A DNA stretch of 64,000 bases from Burkholderia sp. FERM BP-3421. GTDB lineage: Bacteria > Pseudomonadota > Gammaproteobacteria > Burkholderiales > Burkholderiaceae. A program made the translations under genes and the position numbers. This document shows positions 46,346-56,637 of this stretch, in pieces (position 1 is the first letter of the stretch; every line of letters begins with the position of its first letter). The DNA lies in NCBI RefSeq assembly GCF_028657905.1, contig NZ_CP117782.1:3596001-3660000 (forward strand). The letters run 5' to 3'. Below the pieces are notes generated by a model, which worked only from the letters and a program-made list of their open reading frames with translations, made no database searches and had not been told where the DNA came from.

Positions 46346-47404
46346 ATGACCGGCACCGCCTCCCGCGCCTTCGATTCGACCACGCAGACGCGCCGCGCGC
46401 GGCTCGCGGCCGCCGCGCAACCCGTCAGCCCGGGTCCGCAGACGGCCGCGGTCGCGCAAGGCGTCGGCGCGCCCGATGCGTCGGTCGTCACGCTCGCGAC
46501 GCCCGAGCTGCGGCTCGACGTCGCGCCGCACCTGGGCGGCGGCGTCACGCGTTTCGACTGGCGCGGCGACGGCGCGCCGACGCCGCTGTTCCGGCACTGC
46601 GCGACGCCGCGCGAGGACACCGATCCGAACGCGCTCGCCTGCTATCCGCTGCTGCCGTATTCGAACCGGATCGGCGACGGGCGCTTTCGCTGCGACGGCC
46701 GCGAGGTCGAGGTGGCGCGCAACCGCGCGGACGAGCGCTGGCCGATCCACGGTGACGGCTGGCTCGCGCGCTGGCGGGTGGAGGCGGCGAGCGACACCGC
46801 GCTGCAGCTGTCGCTCGACCGGCGCGACGGGCGGCCGTACGCGTACCATGCGACCCAGGTATTCACGCTCGACGGCGCGCAGTTGTCGATCACGCTCGCG
46901 ATCGAGAACGTCGGCCGGCAGCGGCTGCCGTTCGGGCTCGGGCTGCATCCGTTCGTGGTGCGCGACGACGCGACGGAACTCGCGGCGGCGGCGAGCGGGC
47001 TGTGGCTCGCGCGGCCCGACTGGCTGCCCGAGCGGCACGTGAGCGTGCCGCCCGCCTGGCAGTTCGGGATCGCGTATCCGCTGCCCGAGCAGCTCGTGAA
47101 CCACGCGTTCACGGGCTGGGGCGGCCGCGCGACGATCGCGTGGCCGCGCCGCGGCCTGGCGCTGACGGTGTCGGCCGACACCGACTGCTACGTGCTGTAT
47201 ACGCCGCGCGGCGAGGATTTCTTTTGCTTCGAGCCGGTCGACCATCCGATCAATGCGGTGAACCTGCCGGGCGGCGCGGCCGCCCACGGGATGACGCTGC
47301 TCGCGCCCGGCGAGCGGCTCGCGCGCCGGTTCAGCTTCGGCGTCGCGCGCACCGATGCGCGCGCGGCGTGGCACGCGCGCGAGGCGGGGCGGCGGGGCGG
47401 GTAA
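46346..47404 (+). CDS. aldose 1-epimerase
   Basis: 352-aa GalM-family mutarotase that interconverts alpha and beta anomers, supplying the anomer used by the dehydrogenase. Conserved sites: PLLPYSNRIGDGRF, WPIHGDGW, the catalytic His in LGLHPFV and Glu in FEPVDHPINA. The first 50 residues are extra and Ala-rich. GACGAGGAG precedes the ATG at 46346. Last gene of the sugar operon. Confidence 0.9.
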   Translation: MTGTASRAFDSTTQTRRARLAAAAQPVSPGPQTAAVAQGVGAPDASVVTLATPELRLDVAPHLGGGVTRFDWRGDGAPTPLFRHCATPREDTDPNALACYPLLPYSNRIGDGRFRCDGREVEVARNRADERWPIHGDGWLARWRVEAASDTALQLSLDRRDGRPYAYHATQVFTLDGAQLSITLAIENVGRQRLPFGLGLHPFVVRDDATELAAAASGLWLARPDWLPERHVSVPPAWQFGIAYPLPEQLVNHAFTGWGGRATIAWPRRGLALTVSADTDCYVLYTPRGEDFFCFEPVDHPINAVNLPGGAAAHGMTLLAPGERLARRFSFGVARTDARAAWHAREAGRRGG

Positions 47405-47445
47405 AATACGGGCTTCCTCCAACTGGTTTGCCGCGAGTGCCCGTC

Positions 47446-48279
47446 ATGTCTTCCCCGCTTACTTTCATCGATTCGCTGCGCGCCGCGTGGCAACGTACGG
47501 ATTCGCTGCTGTGCGTCGGTCTCGATCCCGAGCCGAGCCGTTTTCCCGCCCAGTTCGCGAACCAGCCGGACGCGATCTTCGATTTCTGCCGCGAGATCGT
47601 CGACGCGACCGCACCGTACGCGAGCGCCTTCAAGCCGCAGATTGCCTATTTCGCCGCGCACCGCGCGGAAGACCAGCTCGAGCGGCTGATCGCGCACATT
47701 CACCTGCAGCATCCGGGCCTGCCCGTGGTCCTCGACGCGAAGCGCGGCGACATCGGCAGCACGGCCGAGCAGTACGCGCGCGAGGCGTTCGAGCGCTATC
47801 GCGCGGACGCGGTCACGGTGAATCCATACATGGGTTTCGATTCGATCGAGCCGTACCTGAGCTATGAGGATCGCGGCGTGATCGTGCTGTGCCGTACCTC
47901 GAATCCGGGCGGTTCGGACCTGCAGTTCCTCGACACGGGCGGCCGCCCGCTGTACCAGGTGGTCGCGGAGCTGGCGGCGAGCAAATGGAATGCGAAGACG
48001 GGCCAGCTCGGTCTCGTGGTCGGCGCGACCTTCCCGAACGAGATCGAGGTCGTGCGCGGGCTGGTCGGCGACATGCCGCTGCTGATCCCGGGCGTCGGCG
48101 CGCAGGGTGGCGACGTGCGCGCGACCGTCATGGCGGGTCGTACCGCGGACGGCTCGGGGATGATGATCAATTCGTCGCGCGCGATCCTCTACGCGGAGTC
48201 GGGCGAAGACTTCGCCGAAGCGGCGGCCCGCGTCGCGCAGCAGACCCGCGACGCGATCAACGCGCACCGCCGCGCGTGA
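47446..48279 (+). CDS. pyrF: orotidine 5'-phosphate decarboxylase (type 2)
   Basis: Final step of UMP synthesis. 277 aa, the longer type-2 form. LCVGLDPEPSRFP near the N-terminus, catalytic LDAKRGDIGST (about 98-108), then NPYMGFDSI and LLIPGVGAQGGD. The ATG at 47446 gives MSSPLTFIDS. A TAAAAT (47402-47407) at the end of the upstream gene may be its -10. Not functionally tied to the sugar cluster. Confidence 0.96.
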   Translation: MSSPLTFIDSLRAAWQRTDSLLCVGLDPEPSRFPAQFANQPDAIFDFCREIVDATAPYASAFKPQIAYFAAHRAEDQLERLIAHIHLQHPGLPVVLDAKRGDIGSTAEQYAREAFERYRADAVTVNPYMGFDSIEPYLSYEDRGVIVLCRTSNPGGSDLQFLDTGGRPLYQVVAELAASKWNAKTGQLGLVVGATFPNEIEVVRGLVGDMPLLIPGVGAQGGDVRATVMAGRTADGSGMMINSSRAILYAESGEDFAEAAARVAQQTRDAINAHRRA

Positions 48280-48288
48280 CGCCCGCGC

Positions 48289-48789
48289 TCAGCGCTCCTG
48301 CTCGTCGAGCAGCGTGAGCAGCCCGCGCAGCGCGTGCGCGGCCGCCTGGGTGCGGATCTGCTCGCGGTCGCCCTTGAAGATCACGGTTTCCACCGTGGTG
48401 TGCAGCCGGTTGCTCCAACCGAACGACACGGTGCCGACGGGCTTGTGCTCGGAGCCGCCGCCGGGCCCGGCGATGCCGGTGACCGACAGCGCGACCTGCG
48501 CGCGGCTGTTGCGCAGCGCGCCTTCGGCCATCGCGCGCGCGACCGGCTCGCTGACGGCGCCGTGCCGCTCGATCAGCTCGGGCGGCACGCCGATCATCTC
48601 GCTCTTGGCCTGGTTCGAGTAGGTGACGAAGCCGCGCTCGAACCAGCCGCTGCTGCCCGAGATATCGGTGACCGCGGCGGCGATCAGGCCGCCGGTGCAC
48701 GATTCGGCGGTGGCGAGCATCAGGTGCTGGTCGCGCAGTTGATTGCCTGCGCGGATCGCAAGCTGGTGGACGACGGAATCGGTGGGCAT
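48289..48789 (-). CDS. pncC: nicotinamide-nucleotide amidase (CinA C-terminal domain)
   Basis: 166 aa, a stand-alone CinA C-terminal domain. Deamidates NMN to nicotinate mononucleotide in pyridine recycling. Motifs: AESCTGGLIAAAVTDISGSS with the nucleophilic Ser, GVTYSN-like FVTYSNQAK, and SVTGIAGPGGG. First downstream gene of thiL-pgpA on the minus strand, 32 bp from pgpA. Tail-to-tail with pyrF. Confidence 0.92.
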   Translation of the reverse strand: MPTDSVVHQLAIRAGNQLRDQHLMLATAESCTGGLIAAAVTDISGSSGWFERGFVTYSNQAKSEMIGVPPELIERHGAVSEPVARAMAEGALRNSRAQVALSVTGIAGPGGGSEHKPVGTVSFGWSNRLHTTVETVIFKGDREQIRTQAAAHALRGLLTLLDEQER

Positions 48790-48820
48790 CGCAAGGGTTC
48801 CGGGGTCGGTGGACGGTGCG

Positions 48821-49399
48821 TCAGTTGATGGTCGAGCGCCACAGCGCGATCACGAGCAGCGTCATGAACGCCGCGACGAGATCGTCGAACATGATGCCTA
48901 AGCCACCTTTCAGGTTGCGATCGAAATAGCGGATCGGCGGCGGCTTGACCATATCGAAGAAGCGGAAGACGAGGAACGCGCCCAGTTGTTCCAGGAAGGT
49001 CGCGGGCGCGACGAACAGCAGCACGAGCCAGATCGCGACGATCTCGTCCCAGACCGCCGGGCCCGGATCGGCGATGCCCATCCGCTTCGCGGTGAAGCCC
49101 GTCATCCAGATGCCGGCGACGAAGCCGACGACGATCAGCGCCCACCACTCGGGCACGGTCAGGTAGCGGTTCAGCGCGACGAACGACAGCCAGCCGAACA
49201 GCGTGCCGAAGGTGCCGGGCATGAACGGCGCGAGGCCGCTGCCGAAGCCGAGCGACACGATGTGCACCGGATGCGAGAACATGAAGCCGACGGTTGCGCG
49301 GCGGCGCGCGACGCGCTGCACGTCGGGGCCCGCCGGGTCGGGGCGGGCGGGCGCGGGCGGCGCGTCGGGGGCAGGGGACTGCGTCGGGTCAATGTGCAT
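48821..49399 (-). CDS. pgpA: phosphatidylglycerophosphatase A
   Basis: Dephosphorylates phosphatidylglycerophosphate to phosphatidylglycerol. 192 aa with three or four membrane helices. Family core LGFGSGLAPFMPGTFGTLFGWL (about 53-74) and VWDEIVAIWL; DNLKGGLGIMFDD-like RNLKGGLGIMFDD near the end. The first 38 residues are a Pro/Ala-rich extension. It overlaps the thiL end by 11 bp, a conserved pairing. Confidence 0.93.
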   Translation of the reverse strand: MHIDPTQSPAPDAPPAPARPDPAGPDVQRVARRRATVGFMFSHPVHIVSLGFGSGLAPFMPGTFGTLFGWLSFVALNRYLTVPEWWALIVVGFVAGIWMTGFTAKRMGIADPGPAVWDEIVAIWLVLLFVAPATFLEQLGAFLVFRFFDMVKPPPIRYFDRNLKGGLGIMFDDLVAAFMTLLVIALWRSTIN

Positions 49400-50426
49400 G
49401 AAAGTGGTCGAAGCCGTGCAACGAAAGGGACAGCGGCGCGCCTTGGGCGTCGCGCCAGGTGATGGCGGGCGCGTCGGCCGGCGCGGCCAGGCCGCTCATT
49501 GTACCGATCCGGGTGACCGCCACGCCCGCCTGCGCGCCGGCCGCCTCGATCGCGGCGCGCGCGGCGGGCGCGGCGGTGAAGCACAGCTCGTAGTCGTCGC
49601 CGCCCGCCAGCGTGCAGCGCTGTTGAATGCCGGCGGGCAGGGTCGCGAGCGCGGCCGAGCGCGGCACCGCGTCGATCGCGATGTCGGCGCGCAGGGTCGA
49701 GCGTTCGAGAATATGCAGCAGATCGCCTGCGAGGCCGTCGGAGATGTCGAGCGCCGCGTGCGCGACGCCCGCGAGCGCGAGGCCGAGCGCGATGCGCGGC
49801 TCCGGCCGCTCGAGCGCGCGCCGGAACGCGGCGGCTTCGGCCGCGCCCGCGGACCATTCGCCGCGCGCGACGCCGAGGCCCGCGCGCGCGTCGCCGAGCG
49901 TGCCCGACACCCACACGTCGTCGCCCGCGCGCGCGGCGTCGCGCCGCAGCGCCGCGTCGGGCGCGACGTCGCCGAACACGGTCACGCACAGGTTCAGCGG
50001 GCCGCTCGTGGTGTCGCCGCCGATCAGCTCGCAGTCGTAGCGGTCGGCCAGTTCGAACAGCCCGTCGGCGAACGCGGCGAGCCAGTCGGCGTCGGCGCGC
50101 GGCAGCGCGCAGGCGAGCGTGAACGCGCGCGGTTGCGCGCCCATCGCGGCGAGGTCCGACAGGTTCACCGCGAGCGTCTTGTGGCCGAGCGCGTGCGGAT
50201 CGATGTCGGCGAAGAAGTGCCGGCCTGACACCAGCATGTCGGTCGAGATCGCCAGCAGGCGGCCGTCGCGCGGCGCGAGCAGCGCGCAGTCGTCGCCGAT
50301 GCCGAGCGCGGCGCGCGCGCGCGGCCCGCGCGCCCGGCGCGCGAAGAAGCGGTCGATCAGGGAAAATTCGGAGAGCGGGGCGGCGGTCACGGCGGACGGA
50401 TTCGCAAGCGTTGACGGGATGGACAT
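49389..50426 (-). CDS. thiL: thiamine-monophosphate kinase
   Basis: ATP-dependent phosphorylation of thiamine phosphate to thiamine diphosphate. 345 aa. GIGDDCALL (about 42-50) binds Mg-ATP, then STDMLVSGRHF, KTLAVNLSDLAAMGA, LIGGDTTSG and ALDISDGLAGDL. The C-terminal part has GGDDYELCF. The start at 50426 precedes MSIPSTLANPS; a start a few codons downstream is possible. Divergent from maeB. Confidence 0.94.
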   Translation of the reverse strand: MSIPSTLANPSAVTAAPLSEFSLIDRFFARRARGPRARAALGIGDDCALLAPRDGRLLAISTDMLVSGRHFFADIDPHALGHKTLAVNLSDLAAMGAQPRAFTLACALPRADADWLAAFADGLFELADRYDCELIGGDTTSGPLNLCVTVFGDVAPDAALRRDAARAGDDVWVSGTLGDARAGLGVARGEWSAGAAEAAAFRRALERPEPRIALGLALAGVAHAALDISDGLAGDLLHILERSTLRADIAIDAVPRSAALATLPAGIQQRCTLAGGDDYELCFTAAPAARAAIEAAGAQAGVAVTRIGTMSGLAAPADAPAITWRDAQGAPLSLSLHGFDHFHAH

Positions 50427-50564
50427 TGTAAGGCTGTCCTACGGGTTTGCCCGGGGCGTTTCATGCGTTTTGGTCGCGGCAGTTGCACCCGAATCGACGG
50501 CTTTGTGCAAGGGATTGGCGCTACAATGTGCCGAACAGTTATTCTAATCCGGTCACACTGACTC

Positions 50565-52865
<2,301 letters not shown>

Positions 52866-53195
52866 GCGCCGGACAAAAAAAAGCGTGCCCGTGTGACGAC
52901 GGGCACGCTGCCGGGCAAAGCGGGGGGGCCGCCGCCCGAATCGACTACACAATGTCTGGCCGCCCTCGGGCCGCGAGGAGTGACGGGGAGGCAGATACCC
53001 GTCATGACCAGCACTGCGGAAGCAATCTTATCCTCGTCGGGATAAAGATTACCCGAACGGGTGGTTTTTTGCGGCATTGTCTTAAGTTGTTTCCTTTCAA
53101 TTCCCAAACGATCATTGATTCGAAAGGACAATAGCGCTACGCTTACGCCTTTCTTGGTCGTCAACCTCTTGATTTAACAGCGGGAACCCCGGTTC
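52866..53195 (-). other. maeB to ribonuclease gap with opposed terminator-like hairpins
   Basis: 330 bp with no supported protein gene. It holds a minus-strand terminator (52875-52909, listed), a small plus-strand hairpin ACCC-GAAC-GGGT followed by GGTTTTTT (about 53052-53071), and a candidate promoter for the ribonuclease gene, TTGATT (53115-53120), 17 bp, TACGCT (53138-53143). A minus-strand open frame (53164 inward, with an inner start preceded by AGGAAA) runs through the terminator without a family match. An untranslated RNA cannot be excluded. Confidence 0.4.
52875..52909 (-). terminator. intrinsic terminator oriented on the minus strand
   Basis: AGCGTGCCCGT (52882-52892) pairs with ACGGGCACGCT (52899-52909). 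Eight As flank the left arm, so read on the minus strand the stem is followed by TTTTTTTT; on the plus strand no T-run follows. It is 10 bp past the maeB stop but points the other way. Confidence 0.75.
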
Positions 53196-53627
53196 ATGGC
53201 ACGCAAGTGGCTCCGCAACGGCGCGCTCGCGTCCGTCTTCGCGATCGTCGCGATGGGTAACGTCGGCATCCCGACGGGCAGTCTGGTTTCCGCCGCCTAT
53301 GCGCGGGAGTCCGTCTCGGCGAACGGGGCGGCAGGGCAGGTCGACACGGTCGGCACGGCCCGGTTGCCGCGCGAAGCCGTGGCGACGCTCGGCCTGATCG
53401 GTTCCGGCGGGCCCTATCCTTATCCGAAGGACGGTTCGGTGTTCGGCAACTACGAGCGTATTTTGCCGAAGATGAAGCGCGGCTATTATCACGAGTACAC
53501 GGTGCCGACCCCGCGCGCGCGCAACCGCGGCGCCCGGCGCATCGTGTGCGGCGGGCCTCTGCGGCGGGTCGACACCTGTTATTACACCGACGACCACTAC
53601 GCCAGTTTTAAACGTATTGTTGAATGA
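53196..53627 (+). CDS. secreted guanyl-specific ribonuclease (barnase/RNase Sa type)
   Basis: 143-aa microbial RNase of the N1/T1 family. A signal-like N-terminus (1-36, ending SAAYA) directs export. The catalytic set is readable: E100 in RGYYHEYTV (general base), R114/R115 in RGARRIV and H134 in YYTDDHYASF (general acid). DGSVFGNYERILP is the guanine-binding strand. Cysteines at 118 and 128 could pair. Secreted RNases of this type feed on RNA or attack competitors. The next gene encodes its probable inhibitor. Confidence 0.9.
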   Translation: MARKWLRNGALASVFAIVAMGNVGIPTGSLVSAAYARESVSANGAAGQVDTVGTARLPREAVATLGLIGSGGPYPYPKDGSVFGNYERILPKMKRGYYHEYTVPTPRARNRGARRIVCGGPLRRVDTCYYTDDHYASFKRIVE

Positions 53628-53634
53628 CATCGGG

Positions 53635-54207
53635 ATGAGCGGCATGAGCGACACCATCTACGCGCACGATACGTCGGCGGCGGATCTGTTCGCTGCCGGC
53701 GACGGCAACCTGTTTCAGCGCGTCATGCAGAAGCTGCATGCGGGCGCGCACGTCGGCAGTGCGCCGGCGGATGAAGCGAGCCCCGGGCTTTCAGCCAATG
53801 AGGAGCCTATGAGCCTTTTCAAGACCGTGCGACCGAACCTCGTGCAGTCGATCCGCGCGTTCCGCGTGCAGGATCTCGCTGACGAAGCGAATCAGCTCGG
53901 CCAGCATTTCCTGTATGCGTACTGCGGGAATGCGCAATCGAAGCAGGAAGTGCTGGAGACGATCGCGACCTCGTTCCTGTTTCCGAAGCATTTCGGCAAG
54001 AACTACGACGCGCTCTACGATTGCCTGACCGACCTCGTGCACAAGGCGGGCGCGCAGCCCGGCTTCGTGATCGTGCTCGAGGCGCTGCCGATCGCGCAGA
54101 AGTTCGACAAGGAAGGCCGCGAGACGCTGCTCGACGTGTTCCGCGAGGCCGCGGAATTCTGGGCCGAGCGCAAGGTCGCGTTCCGCGTGTTCTACTCGTT
54201 CGCGTAA
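53635..54207 (+). CDS. barstar-family ribonuclease inhibitor
   Basis: About 190 aa. The barstar fold covers the last 115 residues: HFLYAYCGNAQSKQEVLETIATSF, then FPKHFGKNYDALYDCLTD, where barstar's barnase-binding Asp-rich helix lies, and the final strand KVAFRVFYSFA. The first 60-65 residues are an extra, poorly conserved extension. Without a signal peptide it stays in the cytoplasm, protecting the producer from its own RNase. Start uncertain: ATG 53635 or 53644; a TTG at 53617 would overlap the RNase gene. Confidence 0.88.
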   Translation: MSGMSDTIYAHDTSAADLFAAGDGNLFQRVMQKLHAGAHVGSAPADEASPGLSANEEPMSLFKTVRPNLVQSIRAFRVQDLADEANQLGQHFLYAYCGNAQSKQEVLETIATSFLFPKHFGKNYDALYDCLTDLVHKAGAQPGFVIVLEALPIAQKFDKEGRETLLDVFREAAEFWAERKVAFRVFYSFA

Positions 54208-54239
54208 GCGGGCGGGCGCCGCCGCGCCGCGCTCCTTCG

Positions 54240-54265
54240 AAGGCCCGCTTGTCCGCGGGCCTTTT
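54240..54265 (+). terminator. terminator after the barstar gene
   Basis: AAGGCCCGC (54240-54248) and GCGGGCCTT (54255-54263) with a 6-nt loop, then TT. It sits between the convergent barstar and rsmE genes. Confidence 0.8.
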
Positions 54266-54293
54266 CACATGCACATCGGGCCGCCGCCGGCGG

Positions 54294-55058
54294 CTACCAG
54301 CCGCCCCAGCGCGCGGCCAGCGCGGCCAGCATCGCGATGCCGGCCGTCTCGGTGCGCAGCACGCGCGCGCCGAGCAGCAGCGACGTAAAGCCGCAGCCGC
54401 GCGCGGCCTCCTCTTCGTCCGGCGACAGGCCGCCTTCCGGTCCGATCAGCAGCGTCACCTCGCCCGTCGGCGCATCGGCCGGCAATTGCGCGAAGCCGAT
54501 GCTCGCGCGCGGCGACAGCATCAGCCGAAGTTCTCCGGGAGCGGGCTCGGCCGGCAGCTGCGCGAGCCAGGACGTGAGGTCGCGCACCGGCGCGACCTCG
54601 GGCAGGCGGTTGCGGCCGCACTGTTCGCAGGCGGCGCGCACGATGCCGCGCCAGTGCGCGACGCGCTTCTCGGCGCGCTCGCCCGACAGGCGCACGACGC
54701 CGCGCGCGGTCGACAGCGGCGCGACGCGCGCGACGCCCAGCTCCACGGCCTTCTCGATCAGCCAGTCCATCTTGTCGCCGCCCGCGATGCCTTGCGCGAG
54801 CATGATCCGGTAGGGCGCCTCGGCCTCGCGCGGCGAGAACGCGCCGATCCGCACGAGCGCGTCGCGCTTGCCGACTTCGATCAACTCGGCGTCGAACTGC
54901 CCGCCCGCGCCGTTGAACAGCGCAAGCCGTTCGCCCGGCGCGACGCGCAGGACCTGTACGTGGCGCGCGACGTCGGCGGGCAGCGCGAGCGTGGCGCCTT
55001 CCTGCAGCGCGAGATCGACGTGAAGGCGCGGCACCGACGCGGTGCTGGCGGCCGTCAT
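54294..55058 (-). CDS. rsmE: 16S rRNA m3U1498 methyltransferase
   Basis: SPOUT-class methyltransferase acting on the assembled 30S subunit. 254 aa. N-terminal PUA-like part to about 70, then QGIAGGDKMDWLIEKAVELGV and the knotted C-terminal LLIGPEGGLSPDEEE...LGARVLRTETA. The start at 55058 overlaps the VOC gene's stop by 4 bp; an ATG at 55085 would add nine residues inside that gene. Confidence 0.94.
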   Translation of the reverse strand: MTAASTASVPRLHVDLALQEGATLALPADVARHVQVLRVAPGERLALFNGAGGQFDAELIEVGKRDALVRIGAFSPREAEAPYRIMLAQGIAGGDKMDWLIEKAVELGVARVAPLSTARGVVRLSGERAEKRVAHWRGIVRAACEQCGRNRLPEVAPVRDLTSWLAQLPAEPAPGELRLMLSPRASIGFAQLPADAPTGEVTLLIGPEGGLSPDEEEAARGCGFTSLLLGARVLRTETAGIAMLAALAARWGGW

Positions 55059-55471
55059 GCGCGCAGATGGCGGGCGAGCGCCCACCGGTAGCCGTCGGGA
55101 TCCTCGATCTGCGCGAAGCGATCGCCCCAGAACTGGTCCTGCGGCGCGCTCACGCCGGTCGCGCCCGCGTCGAGCGCGCGCTGATAGACCGCGTCGACGT
55201 CGTCGACATACAGATAGAACGACTGCGGCGCGGGGGCGCCGGCGGAGCGCGGCGAGCGGGCCGTGGTGCCGAACGCGCCTTCCGGCGCGAACATCAGCAC
55301 CTGCTGGCCGCGATACGACATCTCCGCATGCATGATCGCGCCGTCCTCGTCGATCAGTTCGCGGGTGTCGAAGCCGAAGGCCGCGTGATAAAACGCGAGC
55401 GCGGCCTGCGCGCTGCGCACCGTCAGGTACGGGGTCAACCAGGGGACGCCGGCCGGACGTGGGTCGGTCAT
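55055..55471 (-). CDS. VOC-superfamily (glyoxalase/bleomycin-resistance-like) protein
   Basis: 138 aa with two beta-alpha-beta-beta-beta repeats. LTPYLTVRSAQAALAFYHAAFGF opens the first and FYLYVDDVDAVYQRALDAGA the second; DRFAQIEDPDGYRWALA ends it. Resembles the PhnB-like group of VOC proteins. Substrate unknown. The ATG at 55471 is the first with the family start. Translationally coupled to rsmE downstream. Confidence 0.88.
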   Translation of the reverse strand: MTDPRPAGVPWLTPYLTVRSAQAALAFYHAAFGFDTRELIDEDGAIMHAEMSYRGQQVLMFAPEGAFGTTARSPRSAGAPAPQSFYLYVDDVDAVYQRALDAGATGVSAPQDQFWGDRFAQIEDPDGYRWALARHLRA

Positions 55472-55520
55472 GGGTGTTTCTCCAATGGAGCGGCCGGGCC
55501 GCATCAAGATGGAACGCGGG

Positions 55521-56378
55521 TCAGCGCTGAATCCCGAGTGTATCGCGCAGCGGATGCGGCAGCGCGAACAGCGCCGGATGCAGGCGGGCGTCGTAGTAGC
55601 GCAGGCCGTCGATCTGCCGTTCGGCGAGCCGTTCCGCGACATCGTGCGCGAACAGCGCAGCCGCGTCGAGCGCGTCGCTCGCGATCGCCATCAGCCAGGG
55701 CGAGCCGTACAGCGGCACGCTCGCGCACAGCGGCGTCACCACCGCGAAGGCGGCGCGCAGGTCGGCGAGCAGCGCGCCGATGCGCGCCGCGTGGAACCAG
55801 GGCGAGCCGAGGTGGACCGACAGCGTGCCCTGCGGCGTCAGGATCCGCTTCAGGCGCGCGTAGAACGCCGGCGTGTACAAGCCCGCGGCCGGCGAATCGG
55901 GCGGCGTGAGATCGAACACGACGAGATCGAAATGTTCGCAGGCGGCGTCGACGTAGCGGGCGGCGTCGCCGATCACGAGTTCGACGCGCGGATCGTCGAG
56001 CGCGCCCTGGTGCACCGCGTCGAGGTAGCGCCGCGCCATCCGCACGACGTCCGGATCCAGTTCGGCGATCACGATCCGCTCGATGCCCGGATGCTTGAGC
56101 AACTGGCGGGCCGCGCCGCCGTCGCCGCCGCCCAGCACGAGCGCCTTGCGCGGCGCGGGGTGCGCGAGCGCGGCCGGATGCGTCATGCATTCGTGATAGA
56201 TGAATTCGTCGCCGACCGAGGTCATCGGCCGGTCGTCGAGCGTCAGCAAGCGGCCGAGCTGCGGCGTGTCCCAGACCTCGATGCGCTGGAACGGCGAGAC
56301 GACCCGCGCGAGCCGCCGCGCGTTCGGGAAGCCGTAGACGGTGTCGGGAGTCGGATGGAAAAGCAGCGTGGTGCGCAC
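55521..56378 (-). CDS. speE: polyamine aminopropyltransferase (spermidine-synthase family)
   Basis: Transfers aminopropyl from decarboxylated SAM to putrescine. 285 aa. VLGGGDGGAARQLLKHPG (about 80-97) binds the nucleoside, VIAELDPDVV follows, and DLVVFDLTPPDSP carries the catalytic Asp. YHECMTHPAA matches the substrate region (YHEMLTHVP in classical enzymes), with changes suggesting a different amine specificity. Divergent from tkt. Confidence 0.85.
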   Translation of the reverse strand: MRTTLLFHPTPDTVYGFPNARRLARVVSPFQRIEVWDTPQLGRLLTLDDRPMTSVGDEFIYHECMTHPAALAHPAPRKALVLGGGDGGAARQLLKHPGIERIVIAELDPDVVRMARRYLDAVHQGALDDPRVELVIGDAARYVDAACEHFDLVVFDLTPPDSPAAGLYTPAFYARLKRILTPQGTLSVHLGSPWFHAARIGALLADLRAAFAVVTPLCASVPLYGSPWLMAIASDALDAAALFAHDVAERLAERQIDGLRYYDARLHPALFALPHPLRDTLGIQR

Positions 56379-56637
56379 GAAAGGACGGGGGCGAGGCGGC
56401 GGACGGTTCCGATTCCTGAATTATAGAAGGCGACCCCGCGACCCGGAAAGCGGGTCGGATGCCCGCGCCGATCAAGGCGGCGCGCGGGGCATCTGATAAA
56501 ATGCGTGGCTTTGCAGCCCTGTCCGTTTGCTCGTCCGCTTCGCGTCCCTCCGGCGCCGCACCGCGCGCCGGGACCGGCTGTCCAGCGAGCTTCCGGATGC
56601 CGCACCCCGTTTTTTCGACTCGTTCTCCGGACTCGAC

